64,000 nucleotides of DNA from Dyadobacter fermentans DSM 18053 (GCF_000023125.1 NC_013037.1:6178501-6242500); one strand, 5' to 3'; shown: positions 28,370-38,130, numbered from the stretch's first letter. Numbers and translations are program-made. The notes: generated by a model not told the origin, from the letters alone.

Positions 28370-29617
28370 TTAGAAGGAACTTCCGATCACTTTGAGCAAA
28401 GTGTCGCATTTGAGCTCTGTTTCGAACCATTCGAGCTCAGGCACAGAGTCTTCGGTGATGCCGGCGCCTGCGAAAAACGTGGCAATGCCCTCTTTGAACC
28501 GCACCGTGCGGAGGTTTACGAACAGGTTGGTATCGCCGCCCACCTGTGCCGGACCGAGGAATCCGCTGTAAAAGGAGCGGTTGTACCCTTCCACGTCGTT
28601 GATAAATTGCAGGCTGGGCGCTTTGGGGACGCCGCAGATGGCAGAAGTGGGATGCAGCAATTTCAGCATGACCGAAGCAAGCTCGGGGAAATGAAGCGCC
28701 ACGGTATCCACCTCGAACACCGTTCTGAGGTGGTAAAGATTCCCCGCCAGCACCGTTTTAGGCCCCGTTTCGAGGTATTCGCGCAGGCGTATTTTTTTGA
28801 AACACTCAATAATATATCGACTCACAAGTGCCTGCTCTTCAATCTCTTTCTCGCCCCATCGGATGTCGTACTTGGGTATGAGCGCACCGGCGGCGTCGCG
28901 CGCGCCCTGCGTGCCTGCGAGGGACATCGTTTTGAACGTGCCGTCCGATAATTGCTCCACGAGCAGTTCGGGGCTGGCGCCGAGCCACATTTCGTTTTCC
29001 TCAGGCAGGTTCACCAGCGACACGAATGCGTGCGGGTAAGCTTTTACGAGTTTCTGAAATGCCTGCGCTGGCTGAAAGCCGTCGGTATAGGCAAGGTCTT
29101 TGGTGCGCGAAAGGACCACTTTCTTGAACTGGTTCTGGCGAATGGCGGCAACGGCAAGTTCTACCGTCCGCTCAAACCGGGATTTGGCGTCGAGCGGGCC
29201 GGTTACTGGTTGAAGCTGGCCGGCGGGTAATTCATCCGCCGCTTGTTCTGCTTGCAGCGATTCGGCCAGCTGAACAAGTCTTTTGACTTCCGTATGCTCT
29301 TCGCCGAGCTTGTTGTCGTGATTGGTAATCCGGTTGTCTTCCGAAAATGTGAGGATAATATCGCCTTCCAGGAACAGCACTTCTTGCTCGCATTCCCAGT
29401 AGAATGTGCTCATTACAAAGCCAGGGCTCATTTTTTCGAGCTCCGGCAGGCATTTGCGGATGCCGTCGCGGACCGAAATAAGCAGTTTGATTTCGTTGGT
29501 ATGGGGCAGGCGCCAAAGCGCCGAGGGGAAGCCCAAAATTTTGGATGCCTGCCAAAGCTCCTGAATCTGTAATCCCTCAAATATTGAAATCCTGGTGTCG
29601 GTTTGTACTGATAGCAT
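28370..29617 (-). CDS. menF: Isochorismate synthase
   Basis: 415 aa chorismate-utilising enzyme. Conserved blocks VVLSRTKDL, WLGASPELLV, SLAGTQGARD, LHPTSAICGVPK and FYSGFLGPAQVGG, with the C-terminal metal-binding acids (VPELEWFETELK). Converts chorismate to isochorismate, first step of menaquinone synthesis. The thioesterase gene just upstream on the same strand fits the same pathway; the other men genes are not in the window. An entC-type (siderophore) role is possible but not supported by neighbours. Confidence 0.85.
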   Translation of the reverse strand: MLSVQTDTRISIFEGLQIQELWQASKILGFPSALWRLPHTNEIKLLISVRDGIRKCLPELEKMSPGFVMSTFYWECEQEVLFLEGDIILTFSEDNRITNHDNKLGEEHTEVKRLVQLAESLQAEQAADELPAGQLQPVTGPLDAKSRFERTVELAVAAIRQNQFKKVVLSRTKDLAYTDGFQPAQAFQKLVKAYPHAFVSLVNLPEENEMWLGASPELLVEQLSDGTFKTMSLAGTQGARDAAGALIPKYDIRWGEKEIEEQALVSRYIIECFKKIRLREYLETGPKTVLAGNLYHLRTVFEVDTVALHFPELASVMLKLLHPTSAICGVPKAPSLQFINDVEGYNRSFYSGFLGPAQVGGDTNLFVNLRTVRFKEGIATFFAGAGITEDSVPELEWFETELKCDTLLKVIGSSF

Positions 29618-29667
29618 TTATAACGAATGGGCAATGTCCCGTTAGGTCAATTTTGTGCAAAATAATG

Positions 29668-30093
29668 TCAGCGGTCTGCATTCACAATAGCGACTGTAAG
29701 TCTGCTTATGCAAACGAGTTTGTTTTCTTCATTGGTAATGCGAATGTCCCAAATATGGGTGGTCCGGCCGACGTGGATCGGTCGGACAGTTCCGTGCACG
29801 TAGCCTTCCTTCACGGGCCGGAGGTGATTTGCATTGATTTCCAGCCCTACGGCGTGTTTATTTTCATTTTCAGGAATGCATAAAAACGAAGCGATGCTCC
29901 CGAGCGTCTCCGCAAGCACTACCGACGCCCCGCCGTGCAAAATGCCGAAAGGCTGGTGCGTACGCTTATCCACCGGCATTCGCGCTGAGATATAGTCCGT
30001 TCCGATTTCCGTAAACTCGATTCCGATATGGCCGGCGATGGTATTTGTTCCGAAAGATTGAAGTGATCCGAGGGTGGCGCTTTTAACGAACAT
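29668..30093 (-). CDS. Hotdog-fold thioesterase (PaaI/MenI-like)
   Basis: 141 aa. The hotdog signature GILHGGASVVLAETLGSIAS (residues ~48-67) contains the HGG of PaaI/YdiI/MenI thioesterases and the catalytic Glu. By its position before isochorismate synthase it likely hydrolyses 1,4-dihydroxy-2-naphthoyl-CoA in menaquinone synthesis (inference from context). Cytosolic. Confidence 0.82.
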   Translation of the reverse strand: MFVKSATLGSLQSFGTNTIAGHIGIEFTEIGTDYISARMPVDKRTHQPFGILHGGASVVLAETLGSIASFLCIPENENKHAVGLEINANHLRPVKEGYVHGTVRPIHVGRTTHIWDIRITNEENKLVCISRLTVAIVNADR

Positions 30094-30178
30094 ATCTAAA
30101 AATTGTATAAATTTGTGTTGGCTTTGCGGATAAAGAACAAGGTTTTTGTAAATTTAATATTTAAATTATCCTATTATT

Positions 30179-30823
30179 TTGAAAAGAAAATCGATTTACC
30201 TTATTCGCCACGGTGAAACTGATTTTAATCGCAGGGGAGTTGTTCAGGGAAGTGGTGTTGACTCCTTGCTGAATGAATGGGGAGAGGCTCAGGCCGCAGC
30301 TTTTTTCAATGCTTATCAACATGTTCCGTTTGACAAAGTTTATACCTCCGATTTAAGACGAACACATCAAACGGTCGCCGGGTTCATCAGGCGCGGCATC
30401 CCCCACGAAAGCTACGCCGGGCTGAACGAAATATCCTGGGGCGACCGGGAAGGGCGCGAACCTAACACCGGCGACAACAACTACTACCGCGAGCTGGTGA
30501 ATGCCTGGAAAACCGGGCAGGTGGAGCTCGCAGCCGAAGGGGGAGAAAGTCCCGTGCAGGTGCGCCAGCGCCAGATTCCCGTGATCGAAACGATCCTCTC
30601 GCGCCCGCACGAAAGAAATATCCTCATTGCCATGCACGGCCGTGCCATGCGCGTGCTGCTGACGACGCTTTTCAACGAGCCGCTCGTACGCATGGACGAT
30701 TACGAGCACAGCAATCTTTGCCTCTACAAAATCAATTATTCCTACGATACCGGGCAGTTCGAACTGGAAGTATCCAACGACATCACACACCTGCTTTCGA
30801 TCGAAATTCCGCAAACGATATAG
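30179..30823 (+). CDS. Histidine phosphatase family protein
   Basis: 214 aa starting at a TTG; no ATG lies before the catalytic motif YLIRHGETDFNRRG. Second-arm residues are present: TSDLRRTHQT (Arg), EISWGDREG (Glu) and AMHGRAMRVLL (His). A phosphoglycerate-mutase-fold phosphatase of unknown substrate, probably a small phosphomonoester. Divergent from the thioesterase gene. Confidence 0.85.
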   Translation: MKRKSIYLIRHGETDFNRRGVVQGSGVDSLLNEWGEAQAAAFFNAYQHVPFDKVYTSDLRRTHQTVAGFIRRGIPHESYAGLNEISWGDREGREPNTGDNNYYRELVNAWKTGQVELAAEGGESPVQVRQRQIPVIETILSRPHERNILIAMHGRAMRVLLTTLFNEPLVRMDDYEHSNLCLYKINYSYDTGQFELEVSNDITHLLSIEIPQTI

Positions 30824-30853
30824 CAGCCGTTTGTGTACATTCGTTTCCATTGG

Positions 30854-30894
30854 TGTATTAATGTACCTCCCCTGAGCGTGCATTAATACATTTG
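30854..30894 (+). promoter_or_regulatory. Promoter with inverted repeat before the LytS-like kinase
   Basis: The -7 element TACATTTG (30887-30894) is overlapped by the right arm of a perfect 10-bp inverted repeat: TGTATTAATG (30854-30863) and CATTAATACA (30881-30890). The layout suggests regulator binding over the promoter. Confidence 0.55.
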
Positions 30895-30923
30895 TGGCTT
30901 TTCAATACATTACCAGTGTTCCT

Positions 30924-32027
30924 ATGTTCATGTCCAAAAAACGCATCTATTGGACTCTGCAGATTCTTGGCTGGACATTATTAATCATGTTCGAATACGT
31001 TCCGTATGTATTGGAATATGGTTTCAACCTGAGTGAATTCTATTCGGCGCTTGCCAATATCCTGCTGGGCATTAGCCTTACCCACGTGTACCGATTGGTT
31101 ATCAGGCGGTGGAACTGGTCGTCGCTGCCGCTGCCGAGGCTGGCGTTGCGCGTAATTGTCTCGGTACTGCTGATGGGCCTGATCATGACGATGATCAACC
31201 TGCCGATGGATAGGGAAGTGCTGCAACACAACTTGCTAAGCCAGCCGTTCATATTCTGGGGATATTATGCGACCTGGTGCAAAAACCTGCTGGCGTGGAT
31301 ATTGTCCTATACCATTTACCATTACGTGGAGCAGAACCGGCTCGCCAGCTATGAGAAGATCATGCTGAAAATGTCGATGCGGGAAGCCGAAGCGAAAGTG
31401 CTCCGTTCGCAGCTTAATCCGCATTTTACATTCAATGCCCTCAACAGCATCCGCGCGCTCGTGTACGAAGATCCCAAACGTGCGCAGTTGAGCATCACGC
31501 AGTTATCCAACATTTTGCGCAATTCACTGCTGGCCGATCGCCGGAAAACGGTCGATTTGCAGGAGGAGCTACGTACCGTCGAGGACTATCTCGAACTCGA
31601 AAAAGTCCGGTACGAAGACCGCCTTTGTTACAGCATTACCACCAATCCGCAGGCCATTTACTGGCAGGTGCCGCCCATGATGTTGCAAACGCTCGTCGAA
31701 AATGGCATTAAGCATGGCGTGGCGAAGCAAATGGGAGGTGGATTTATCGGCGTAAAATCGGAAATTGCAAATGAGCTGCTCGTAATCACAATCCATAACT
31801 CGGGTAGCCTTGGCAATACGGAGGTGAATGCCGGCAACCTCGGCAATACCGAATCCGGCGGGGTGGGGCTCAGAAATACGGCCGAACGGCTGTCAATTTT
31901 ATACGGCAAAGCGGCCACATTCCGGATTTTCCAGGAGGACGAAAATGTGGTTTGTTCGGAAATTAAAATCCCGATGCTGTCCGAGGGAGTGCTGATGGTG
32001 GGAGAGGGGTCCGAGAAAGAGAACTAA
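30924..32027 (+). CDS. LytS/YehU-type sensor histidine kinase
   Basis: 367 aa from the ATG at 30924; the in-frame GTG at 30894 lies in the -7 box. Four N-terminal membrane helices (~8-145), then a His_kinase domain with the phosphoacceptor in LRSQLNPHFTFNALNSIRAL and a HATPase (LVENGIKHGV, SGGVGLRNTAERL). A repeated LGNTE motif interrupts the ATPase loop. Signals to the LytTR regulator 51 bp downstream; stimulus unknown. Confidence 0.9.
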   Translation: MFMSKKRIYWTLQILGWTLLIMFEYVPYVLEYGFNLSEFYSALANILLGISLTHVYRLVIRRWNWSSLPLPRLALRVIVSVLLMGLIMTMINLPMDREVLQHNLLSQPFIFWGYYATWCKNLLAWILSYTIYHYVEQNRLASYEKIMLKMSMREAEAKVLRSQLNPHFTFNALNSIRALVYEDPKRAQLSITQLSNILRNSLLADRRKTVDLQEELRTVEDYLELEKVRYEDRLCYSITTNPQAIYWQVPPMMLQTLVENGIKHGVAKQMGGGFIGVKSEIANELLVITIHNSGSLGNTEVNAGNLGNTESGGVGLRNTAERLSILYGKAATFRIFQEDENVVCSEIKIPMLSEGVLMVGEGSEKEN

Positions 32028-32078
32028 TAACCAAATCAATAAACTGTCTATTAATTATTCCTAACTGATCCATCCGCC

Positions 32079-32813
32079 ATGAGGACCTTAATTGTTGATG
32101 ACGAGCGACTTGCGCGCACTGAATTGAAAAGACTTCTTGAACCATACACCAAAATAGAGATCGTAGGTGAGGCCGCCAATGCCGAAGAAGCCTTGAAACT
32201 CATTGAAGAACAGCAACCTGAGCTGCTCTTCCTGGACATTCAGATGCCCGGCAAGAACGGTTTCGAGCTGCTTTCGTCGATCGAGGGCAAAAGTCCCGAG
32301 GTGATTTTTACCACCGCATTTGACGAATACGCCATTAAGGCCTTCGAATTCAATGCATTGGATTACCTTCTGAAACCGATTGACACGGAGCGGCTGAAAG
32401 AAACCATCCATCGGATCGAGGAAAACCAGGCCCAGCCCGAAACGCCTTCGCACACCAATGAGCGTGCGGAAAAGGTGCTCGGCGAGAACGACCAGGTTTT
32501 TGTGAAAGACGGTGAAAAATGCTGGTTTGTGAAGCTCGGCAAGATCCGCCTGTTCGAATCGATGGGTAATTACGTTCGCCTGCATTTCGACGACCAGAAA
32601 CCTTTGGTACTGAAATCGCTGAACAACCTGGAAGAGCGGCTGGACCCCAATACTTATTTCCGCGCCAATCGTAAGCATATCATCAATTTGCATTGGATCG
32701 AAAAAATCGAACCGTGGTTTAGCGGCGGATTGCTCGTGACGTTGCAGGGCGGCGATAAGATCGAAATCTCCCGGCGCCAGGCCATTCGTTTCAAGGAATT
32801 GATGAGCCTTTAA
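32079..32813 (+). CDS. LytTR-family response regulator
   Basis: 244 aa. Receiver domain ~1-120 with acidic pocket VDDER, phosphoacceptor in LLFLDIQMPG, FTTAF and LKPID; LytTR DNA-binding domain ~145-244 (RLFESMGNYVRLHFDD, FRANRKHIINLHWI). Partner of the kinase just upstream. Target may include its own operon (see the inverted repeat at 30854-30890). Confidence 0.93.
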   Translation: MRTLIVDDERLARTELKRLLEPYTKIEIVGEAANAEEALKLIEEQQPELLFLDIQMPGKNGFELLSSIEGKSPEVIFTTAFDEYAIKAFEFNALDYLLKPIDTERLKETIHRIEENQAQPETPSHTNERAEKVLGENDQVFVKDGEKCWFVKLGKIRLFESMGNYVRLHFDDQKPLVLKSLNNLEERLDPNTYFRANRKHIINLHWIEKIEPWFSGGLLVTLQGGDKIEISRRQAIRFKELMSL

Positions 32814-32841
32814 TTTTTCCTGAACTATCAAACGAGTATTT

Positions 32842-33657
32842 ATGGGACTGAGACAAATAGCGGCCCTTGCGGTAGGAGTAATGTCTGTTTGGGCATGTAA
32901 CCAGTCGGGTAGTAAAGAGGACGCGAGCAGCAAAGCCGGTGTTTTCGCAGGCGGGGTGAAGAAGGAGGAGTTTGGCGGCTGTGATACGGCCCTGAACAAA
33001 GGCGTAACCGTGCAGGTAACCCTTTGGACGCCGTCTGATTCCAGCGAAGCAGCAGGGAATATTCGCAAAATTCTGACGGAAAAGACGGTGACGCGGTTGA
33101 ATTCCTACGGCGATCCCGCCAGTGTGGATGCCCGTGCGGGGTCTATTACGAGTCCGAAAGCGGCGTTCGACGTTTTTGAAAAGAACTATAACGATTTCAA
33201 AAAGGATTTCCCCGACGCGCCCGGCTGCTGGGAGGTGGAGCTGCACGGCGATACCGTGATGACCACCCCGAAAATGCTTTTTTACCAGCTCGACCATTAT
33301 TCATTCACGGGCGGCGCTCATCCGAACAGTTTCACTTCTTACCATGCATTTGATGCCAAAACCGGCAAAGAAGTCGAGATGAAGAGCTTCGTGGCCGATT
33401 CGGTGGCGTTGCTAAGCCTGGTTGAAAAGAAATTCCGCGAACTGGAAAAGCTCACTCCCGAGGTGGATCTCGAAGATGCCGGCTATTTCCTGGCCAATCA
33501 CAAGTTTTTTATGCCTGCCAACTACGTATTTACACCGGAAGGCGTGCTGTTTTACTATAATCCCTACGAAATTGCCGCTTACGCACGCGGGGCGATCGAT
33601 TTCACGATCCCGTACGACGAGCTGAAAGGCATCGTGCGCAAGGAGGCGGTTTTCTGA
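32842..33657 (+). CDS. DUF3298/DUF4163 lipoprotein
   Basis: 271 aa. Signal peptide with lipobox SVWAC (Cys 19). The DUF3298 core HYSFTGGAHPNSFTSYHAFD lies in the middle and PYDELKGIV at the end, as in RsiV-like and PdaC-like proteins. Predicted envelope lipoprotein, perhaps binding a glycan or lysozyme-like ligand (family-level inference). 28 bp after the LytTR gene, so probably part of the two-component operon. Its stop codon abuts the convergent radC stop with no gap. Confidence 0.82.
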   Translation: MGLRQIAALAVGVMSVWACNQSGSKEDASSKAGVFAGGVKKEEFGGCDTALNKGVTVQVTLWTPSDSSEAAGNIRKILTEKTVTRLNSYGDPASVDARAGSITSPKAAFDVFEKNYNDFKKDFPDAPGCWEVELHGDTVMTTPKMLFYQLDHYSFTGGAHPNSFTSYHAFDAKTGKEVEMKSFVADSVALLSLVEKKFRELEKLTPEVDLEDAGYFLANHKFFMPANYVFTPEGVLFYYNPYEIAAYARGAIDFTIPYDELKGIVRKEAVF

Positions 33658-34362
33658 TCACATTTCCCCGGAATCGAGGAAACTGTAATAGCCGTCATCG
33701 GTAAAGATCATATGGTCCAGAACGGGCAGGTCGAGCAATCGGCCTGCCTCTTTGATTTGCGAGGTCAGCAGGCGGTCGGCCATGCTGGGCACGAGCTGGC
33801 CGGAAGGATGGTTATGCACCAGAATCACCGAGCTGGCCATGTGATCGAGGGCGATTTTGAAGATCATTTTAATGTCCGTGGCAGTGCCCGAAATGCCGCC
33901 CACACTCACCTGTACGGCGCGCATCACGCAGTTGCCGCGATTGAGCAGCAAAATCCAGAATTCTTCGTGCGTTTTGTCCATCAGGTACGGCCGCATGGCT
34001 TCATACACCGGCTGCGAACCGTTGATTTTCCGTTTTTTGTCGCGCACGATATCGCTCCGGCGGCGACCGAGTTCCAATGCGGCCAGGATGGTAAGCGCCT
34101 TCGCCTCGCCGATGCCCTTGATTCTCGTCAGGTCCCTGACATTCAGTTTCGCCAGTTCGTTAATGTTGTTGCCCACCGAGGTCATAATGGACTTCGCGAG
34201 GTCCACGGCCGTCATATGGGTGGTTCCGGCACGGATCAGAATGGCCATCAGCTCGGCGTCGGAGCACGCGGCGCGGCCTTTGTTCATGAATTTTTCGCGG
34301 GGTTTGTCGTCATCGTGCCAATTGATGATCACTTTCGGATTTTCGCTCTTTTTTCTGGGCAT
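33658..34362 (-). CDS. radC: RadC family JAMM protein
   Basis: 234 aa, full length. N-terminal helix-hairpin-helix (RDLTRIKGIGEAKALTILA) and C-terminal JAMM metalloprotease-like motif HNHPSGQLVPSMAD with its upstream Glu. Named DNA repair protein RadC but its repair role is disputed. Cytosolic, single gene. Confidence 0.92.
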   Translation of the reverse strand: MPRKKSENPKVIINWHDDDKPREKFMNKGRAACSDAELMAILIRAGTTHMTAVDLAKSIMTSVGNNINELAKLNVRDLTRIKGIGEAKALTILAALELGRRRSDIVRDKKRKINGSQPVYEAMRPYLMDKTHEEFWILLLNRGNCVMRAVQVSVGGISGTATDIKMIFKIALDHMASSVILVHNHPSGQLVPSMADRLLTSQIKEAGRLLDLPVLDHMIFTDDGYYSFLDSGEM

Positions 34363-34421
34363 CGTCGGGATACATGGTTACTGTATTCCTTGATACGTCG
34401 GAAATCGGAATTAGTAACAAC

Positions 34422-35972
34422 CTATTGTCCGAGAGTCGTCAGCGCAGCACGGGCCTTGTTGTCGATGCTGTTCTTGTATTCATGTTTTTTAAAGCTCATG
34501 GCTTGCTCGAAATACAGGACGGCCTTTTGGTTTTCTGCCTTCTGCTGGTGAATGTAGCCCATTTGCAATGCGGAAGATGCTGCAAAACCGCCCGCTGCGG
34601 CATCGGTCTGCCCCAGCGAGATCGAGCGTTCGTAAAAGGGCATACACTCATTCACCCGAACCGATTTTTGAAGAATCCGGGCCATTCGATAATTGTATTC
34701 TGCCTTTTCGTAAGTCGTGCCAAAGCTTTTTTCCGATATGGATTTCATCAGTTCAGATGCTTTGGTCAGGTAGCCGCCATCCGTGGCATATCTGGCCTTG
34801 TAAAGCACTTTTTGGCGGGCACTGATTTTTCCAGCTGCGAACTCATTTGCAAACCGCTGGGCAAACTGATCTGCCTCAATGATCGTGCTGCCGGTTTGAG
34901 TTACTTGCCGGATGTAAGGAACGGCGTCCTGGTCGCGGTTCATCAGCCAGCGGCACATGAACATTTTGAAATGGCTATCCTTGATGTAATTAAATCCCGA
35001 ATACTGTTTGAGGAAGCGTGAATAGAACCCGAACGATTCTTCATACTCACCCTTTTGCAATGCGATCTCCCCGCGCAGGTAGTTCAGGAACGGGAATGGC
35101 GTGTAATCTTTGCCGGCGGGCGCTTCGGCGAGGATCTGCGCGGCTTCCTCGCTTTTGTTTTCTTTCATCAAAACCGTCGTAGCGAAGAAATAGAGCAGCA
35201 GATTATCCGGCTGTTCCTGCGGTAACCGGCGAATGCGCATTTGCTGTTCGGGAGAAAGTTGCAGCGTGTAGGCATGCAGGAGCAGGTCGATGAGCTCGGC
35301 TTCCTGCCGGAAAAACGGCTCCTCTTTCACCACTTCCCGAAGTTCGCGGATACCCAGCCCGATATTCCCTTTCAGGCCGAGAATTTTGGCGATCCACACA
35401 TAATTTTCCGGGATCGAGCCGATGAGCACGTGCAGCAAACCAAGCGATTTGAGGGTAGGTGTAAATTCGGGGAATTTCTTACGGTTTTCAGCCAGGAGCC
35501 GGTATGCCTTGATAATATCCCAGGAACCGCTCACTTCATTGCCGAATTTGAGCTTCGCAAAAGCGGAATGCAGGCGGATATCGGCCTGAAACAGCCTTTT
35601 ATAGGGTGATTTTTCCGAAAGCTTACCTACCTGGTCGAGCCGCTTGTCCTGCTGCTGGGTGAAAACCTTGTACCGGGCGCGATCTTCCGCGATGAGCAGG
35701 TAATGTAAATCGGCGTAGCTGTCCAGATAGGCGATGAATGGGTTGTCGGGAGTCTCATCGCGCTGATCATCGATGAGCGCCCGGGCTGCGGGAAGCCGCA
35801 GTTTTTGTATTTCAAAATAGGCCTTTTGGAGCTTTGGCGAGAAAACGACATCATTTTGCTCCTCGGCCGCCAGCGCCGGCTGGCAGAGGAAAAGACAGAA
35901 AAGCAGGCATTGCAGCCAGAGATTCGCTGCATTTTTGACTTCCTGAAAACTCCTGCTCATAGTCATGCACAT
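34422..35972 (-). CDS. Periplasmic TPR-repeat protein
   Basis: 516 aa. Signal peptide (LWLQCLLFCLFLCQPALA) then TPR-like helical pairs throughout, for example FLNYLRGEIALQKGEYEESF and GYIHQQKAENQKAVLYFEQA. Three clustered Met codons (35972, 35966, 35960) could start it; 35960 leaves more room after the terminator just upstream. Role unknown; probably a scaffold in the periplasm. Confidence 0.75.
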   Translation of the reverse strand: MCMTMSRSFQEVKNAANLWLQCLLFCLFLCQPALAAEEQNDVVFSPKLQKAYFEIQKLRLPAARALIDDQRDETPDNPFIAYLDSYADLHYLLIAEDRARYKVFTQQQDKRLDQVGKLSEKSPYKRLFQADIRLHSAFAKLKFGNEVSGSWDIIKAYRLLAENRKKFPEFTPTLKSLGLLHVLIGSIPENYVWIAKILGLKGNIGLGIRELREVVKEEPFFRQEAELIDLLLHAYTLQLSPEQQMRIRRLPQEQPDNLLLYFFATTVLMKENKSEEAAQILAEAPAGKDYTPFPFLNYLRGEIALQKGEYEESFGFYSRFLKQYSGFNYIKDSHFKMFMCRWLMNRDQDAVPYIRQVTQTGSTIIEADQFAQRFANEFAAGKISARQKVLYKARYATDGGYLTKASELMKSISEKSFGTTYEKAEYNYRMARILQKSVRVNECMPFYERSISLGQTDAAAGGFAASSALQMGYIHQQKAENQKAVLYFEQAMSFKKHEYKNSIDNKARAALTTLGQ

Positions 35973-35976
35973 AAAA

Positions 35977-36003
35977 AAAGGTTGTCCGGGTAAGACAACC
36001 TTT
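35977..36003 (-). terminator. Terminator of the zinc-ribbon gene
   Basis: Stem AAAGGTTGTC/GACAACCTTT (10 bp, 7-nt loop) followed on the minus strand by a run of T at 35970-35976. Confidence 0.9.
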
Positions 36004-36023
36004 CAAATTTAATATTTAAATGC

Positions 36024-36770
36024 TTAGCGACGCTGGTGTACCGGCTGAACGCTTTCTACATCGGCAAGGATACGTCCGCAGTGCTCGCACACGATCAGTT
36101 TCTTACGCTCGCGGATATCCGCCTGGCGCTGAGGAGGAACGATGCTGAAACATCCACCGCAAGCCCCACGCTGCACATGCACCACGGCAAGGCCGTTCAG
36201 TGAATTGTCGCGGATTTTCTGGTAGGATTTCAGTAGGCGCTCTTCGATTTTCTTGATGTGCTTTTCTCTTTCTGCAATCAGCCCTTGCTCTTCCGCCTGG
36301 CTTTCCGAAGTGATTACCGAAAGTTCATTTTTCTTCACTTTCAGGTCTTCGTTTCTTTCATTCAGGATGGATTCCGCGCGGTTGGCGTCTTCTTCGATGA
36401 GGCGGATACGCGCTCTGGCTTCGTTGATCTTCTTGTCGGCCAGTTGCATATCAAGTTCTTGCAATTCTATTTCTTTGGTGATGGCGTCGTATTCGCGGTT
36501 GTTGCGGACGTTCATCTGCTGATCTTTGTATTTCTTGATCAGTTTTTCCCCTTCTTTCTGTGCATTTTTGAAATTGTCGATCTCCGTATTCAGATTGGCA
36601 ATTTCAGATTTAAACTTTCCTAAACGCGTTTCGAATCCTGCGATTTCATCTTCGAGGTCCCTTACTTCTTCCGGCAGGTCCCCGCGGGTTTTTAGTATTT
36701 CGTCAAGGCTTGAATCGATTTCCTGAAGTTTCAGGAGTGCATCTAGTTTTTGTGCGATTGTGTTTTCCAT
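36024..36770 (-). CDS. Coiled-coil protein with C4 zinc ribbon
   Basis: 248 aa. A long antiparallel coiled coil (residues ~5-175, Lys/Glu/Leu-rich) and a C-terminal zinc ribbon with CGGC and CEHC pairs (GACGGCFSIVPPQ, LIVCEHCGRIL). Same architecture as CT398/HP0958-type proteins, which bind nucleic acid or export partners; function here unknown. It has its own terminator; the Nif3-like gene upstream may share the transcript. Confidence 0.85.
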   Translation of the reverse strand: MENTIAQKLDALLKLQEIDSSLDEILKTRGDLPEEVRDLEDEIAGFETRLGKFKSEIANLNTEIDNFKNAQKEGEKLIKKYKDQQMNVRNNREYDAITKEIELQELDMQLADKKINEARARIRLIEEDANRAESILNERNEDLKVKKNELSVITSESQAEEQGLIAEREKHIKKIEERLLKSYQKIRDNSLNGLAVVHVQRGACGGCFSIVPPQRQADIRERKKLIVCEHCGRILADVESVQPVHQRR

Positions 36771-36867
36771 GTATGTCTTTAATGGACTTGTTTCAATGCT
36801 TGAAAAGTGAGGTAGTCAGCCCTAATTTAAACAGATAATCAGCAGAATTCGTTGTCGAAACCGGATT

Positions 36868-37968
36868 TCAGAAAAAATACCGAACCGGATTAGTGCTGGT
36901 TTCTGACAAACAGAGTGCGAAATTACTAAATTTTCCGGATAAATAGTCATGTAATAAATTTTTCGTAAATACTTCGCTTTCGTAATGTCCTATGTCACAG
37001 ATCATAATGCGACCTTCGGCATCGAAAAATTCGTGATACTTGTAATCCGCCGTCACAAATACATCGGCGCCGCCGGAAATGGCATTGCGGAGCAAAAAAC
37101 TGCCCGCGCCGCCGCAAACCGCCACCCGGCGGACGGGTCGGCCGGCCGGTTCGGTGTGTTTGATCACCTGTACTTCCATTTGCCGTTTCAAATGGGCCAG
37201 GAAAGCATTGGGTTCCAGCGGCTCCGGCAGTTCGCCAATGGCCCCGGCACCCACTTCCTGGTTTTCGTTTTCAAGCGCCGACATATAATAGGCTACTTCT
37301 TCGTACGGATGGGCGCGCCTGAGTGCATGCAATACCTGCGCTTGCAAGTGGGAGGGAAGCATTACTTCCACCCGATGTTCCTGCACGGTTTCGAGCTCGC
37401 CGCGTGAGCCAACTGCCGGGTTCGCTGACTCTCCGGGAAGGAATGTGCCCAGTCCCTCGCTTCTGAAACTGCAATTCCGATAATCGCCGATCTCACCTGC
37501 ACCGGCTTCGAACAGGGCATTCAAGACCTCCTGCGTGTTTTCAACAGGGCAAAAGAACGCGAGTTTGGTAAGAATCTGCTTTTTGGGCGCGAGTACTTTA
37601 ATGTTCTGCAATCCGAGCCGCCGGGCGATCTGCCAGTTCACGCCGCCGGTCACGTGGTCCAGGTTCGTGTGGGTGGCATAGAGTGCAATGTCGTTTTTGA
37701 TCGCCTGAATGATCGTTCGTTCGACATAATTTTTACCATTGAGCTTTTTAAGGCCCTTGAAAATGATCGGATGGTGGGCGACGATCAGGTTGCAGTTTTT
37801 GCGTACGGCCTCCTCGACGATTTCTTCGGTGATATCGAGCGAAAATAAAATGCCGGTAACCTCGTTATCCGGCGACCCGACGAGCAATCCGGCATTGTCA
37901 TATTCTTCCTGATAAGGCAGCGGCGCGAGTTTTTCGAGTTCGGTTAAAATTTCTTTGATGAAAGCCAT
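36868..37968 (-). CDS. Nif3-like dinuclear metal protein (DUF34) with inserted PII-like domain
   Basis: 366 aa, the long form. Metal ligands in LIVAHHPIIFKGL and ATHTNLDHVTGG at the front and DIGHYESE at the back; the ~100-residue insert in the middle (KLAFFCPVENTQEVLNALFE...HPYEEVAYYM) is the CutA/PII-like domain. Often named GTP cyclohydrolase I type 2; real activity is unsettled. Cytosolic hexamer in known members. Confidence 0.9.
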   Translation of the reverse strand: MAFIKEILTELEKLAPLPYQEEYDNAGLLVGSPDNEVTGILFSLDITEEIVEEAVRKNCNLIVAHHPIIFKGLKKLNGKNYVERTIIQAIKNDIALYATHTNLDHVTGGVNWQIARRLGLQNIKVLAPKKQILTKLAFFCPVENTQEVLNALFEAGAGEIGDYRNCSFRSEGLGTFLPGESANPAVGSRGELETVQEHRVEVMLPSHLQAQVLHALRRAHPYEEVAYYMSALENENQEVGAGAIGELPEPLEPNAFLAHLKRQMEVQVIKHTEPAGRPVRRVAVCGGAGSFLLRNAISGGADVFVTADYKYHEFFDAEGRIMICDIGHYESEVFTKNLLHDYLSGKFSNFALCLSETSTNPVRYFF

Positions 37969-38064
37969 AAAATTTCTCCTGGTTCAACTATTTCATTTTC
38001 AGATTATTCTTGGCGTAAGAATTATCATTTCACAAATAAAATAACTAAATTGCTGTGTAGGGTG

Positions 38065-38094
38065 TTGCAATCGTAAATATTAGTGGTAGTTTTG
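38065..38094 (+). promoter_or_regulatory. Promoter of the tRNA-Asp array
   Basis: TTG at 38065-38067, 19-bp spacer, TAGTTTTG at 38087-38094: both elements match the Bacteroidota consensus exactly. Start expected near 38100. Confidence 0.75.
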
Positions 38095-38130
38095 CACCAC
38101 GTTTTACGAAAACGCTTTGTGAAACGAATC

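Noticed and set aside
33712..34551. 279-codon open frame on the plus strand
   Set aside because: Shadow of radC and of the TPR gene end.
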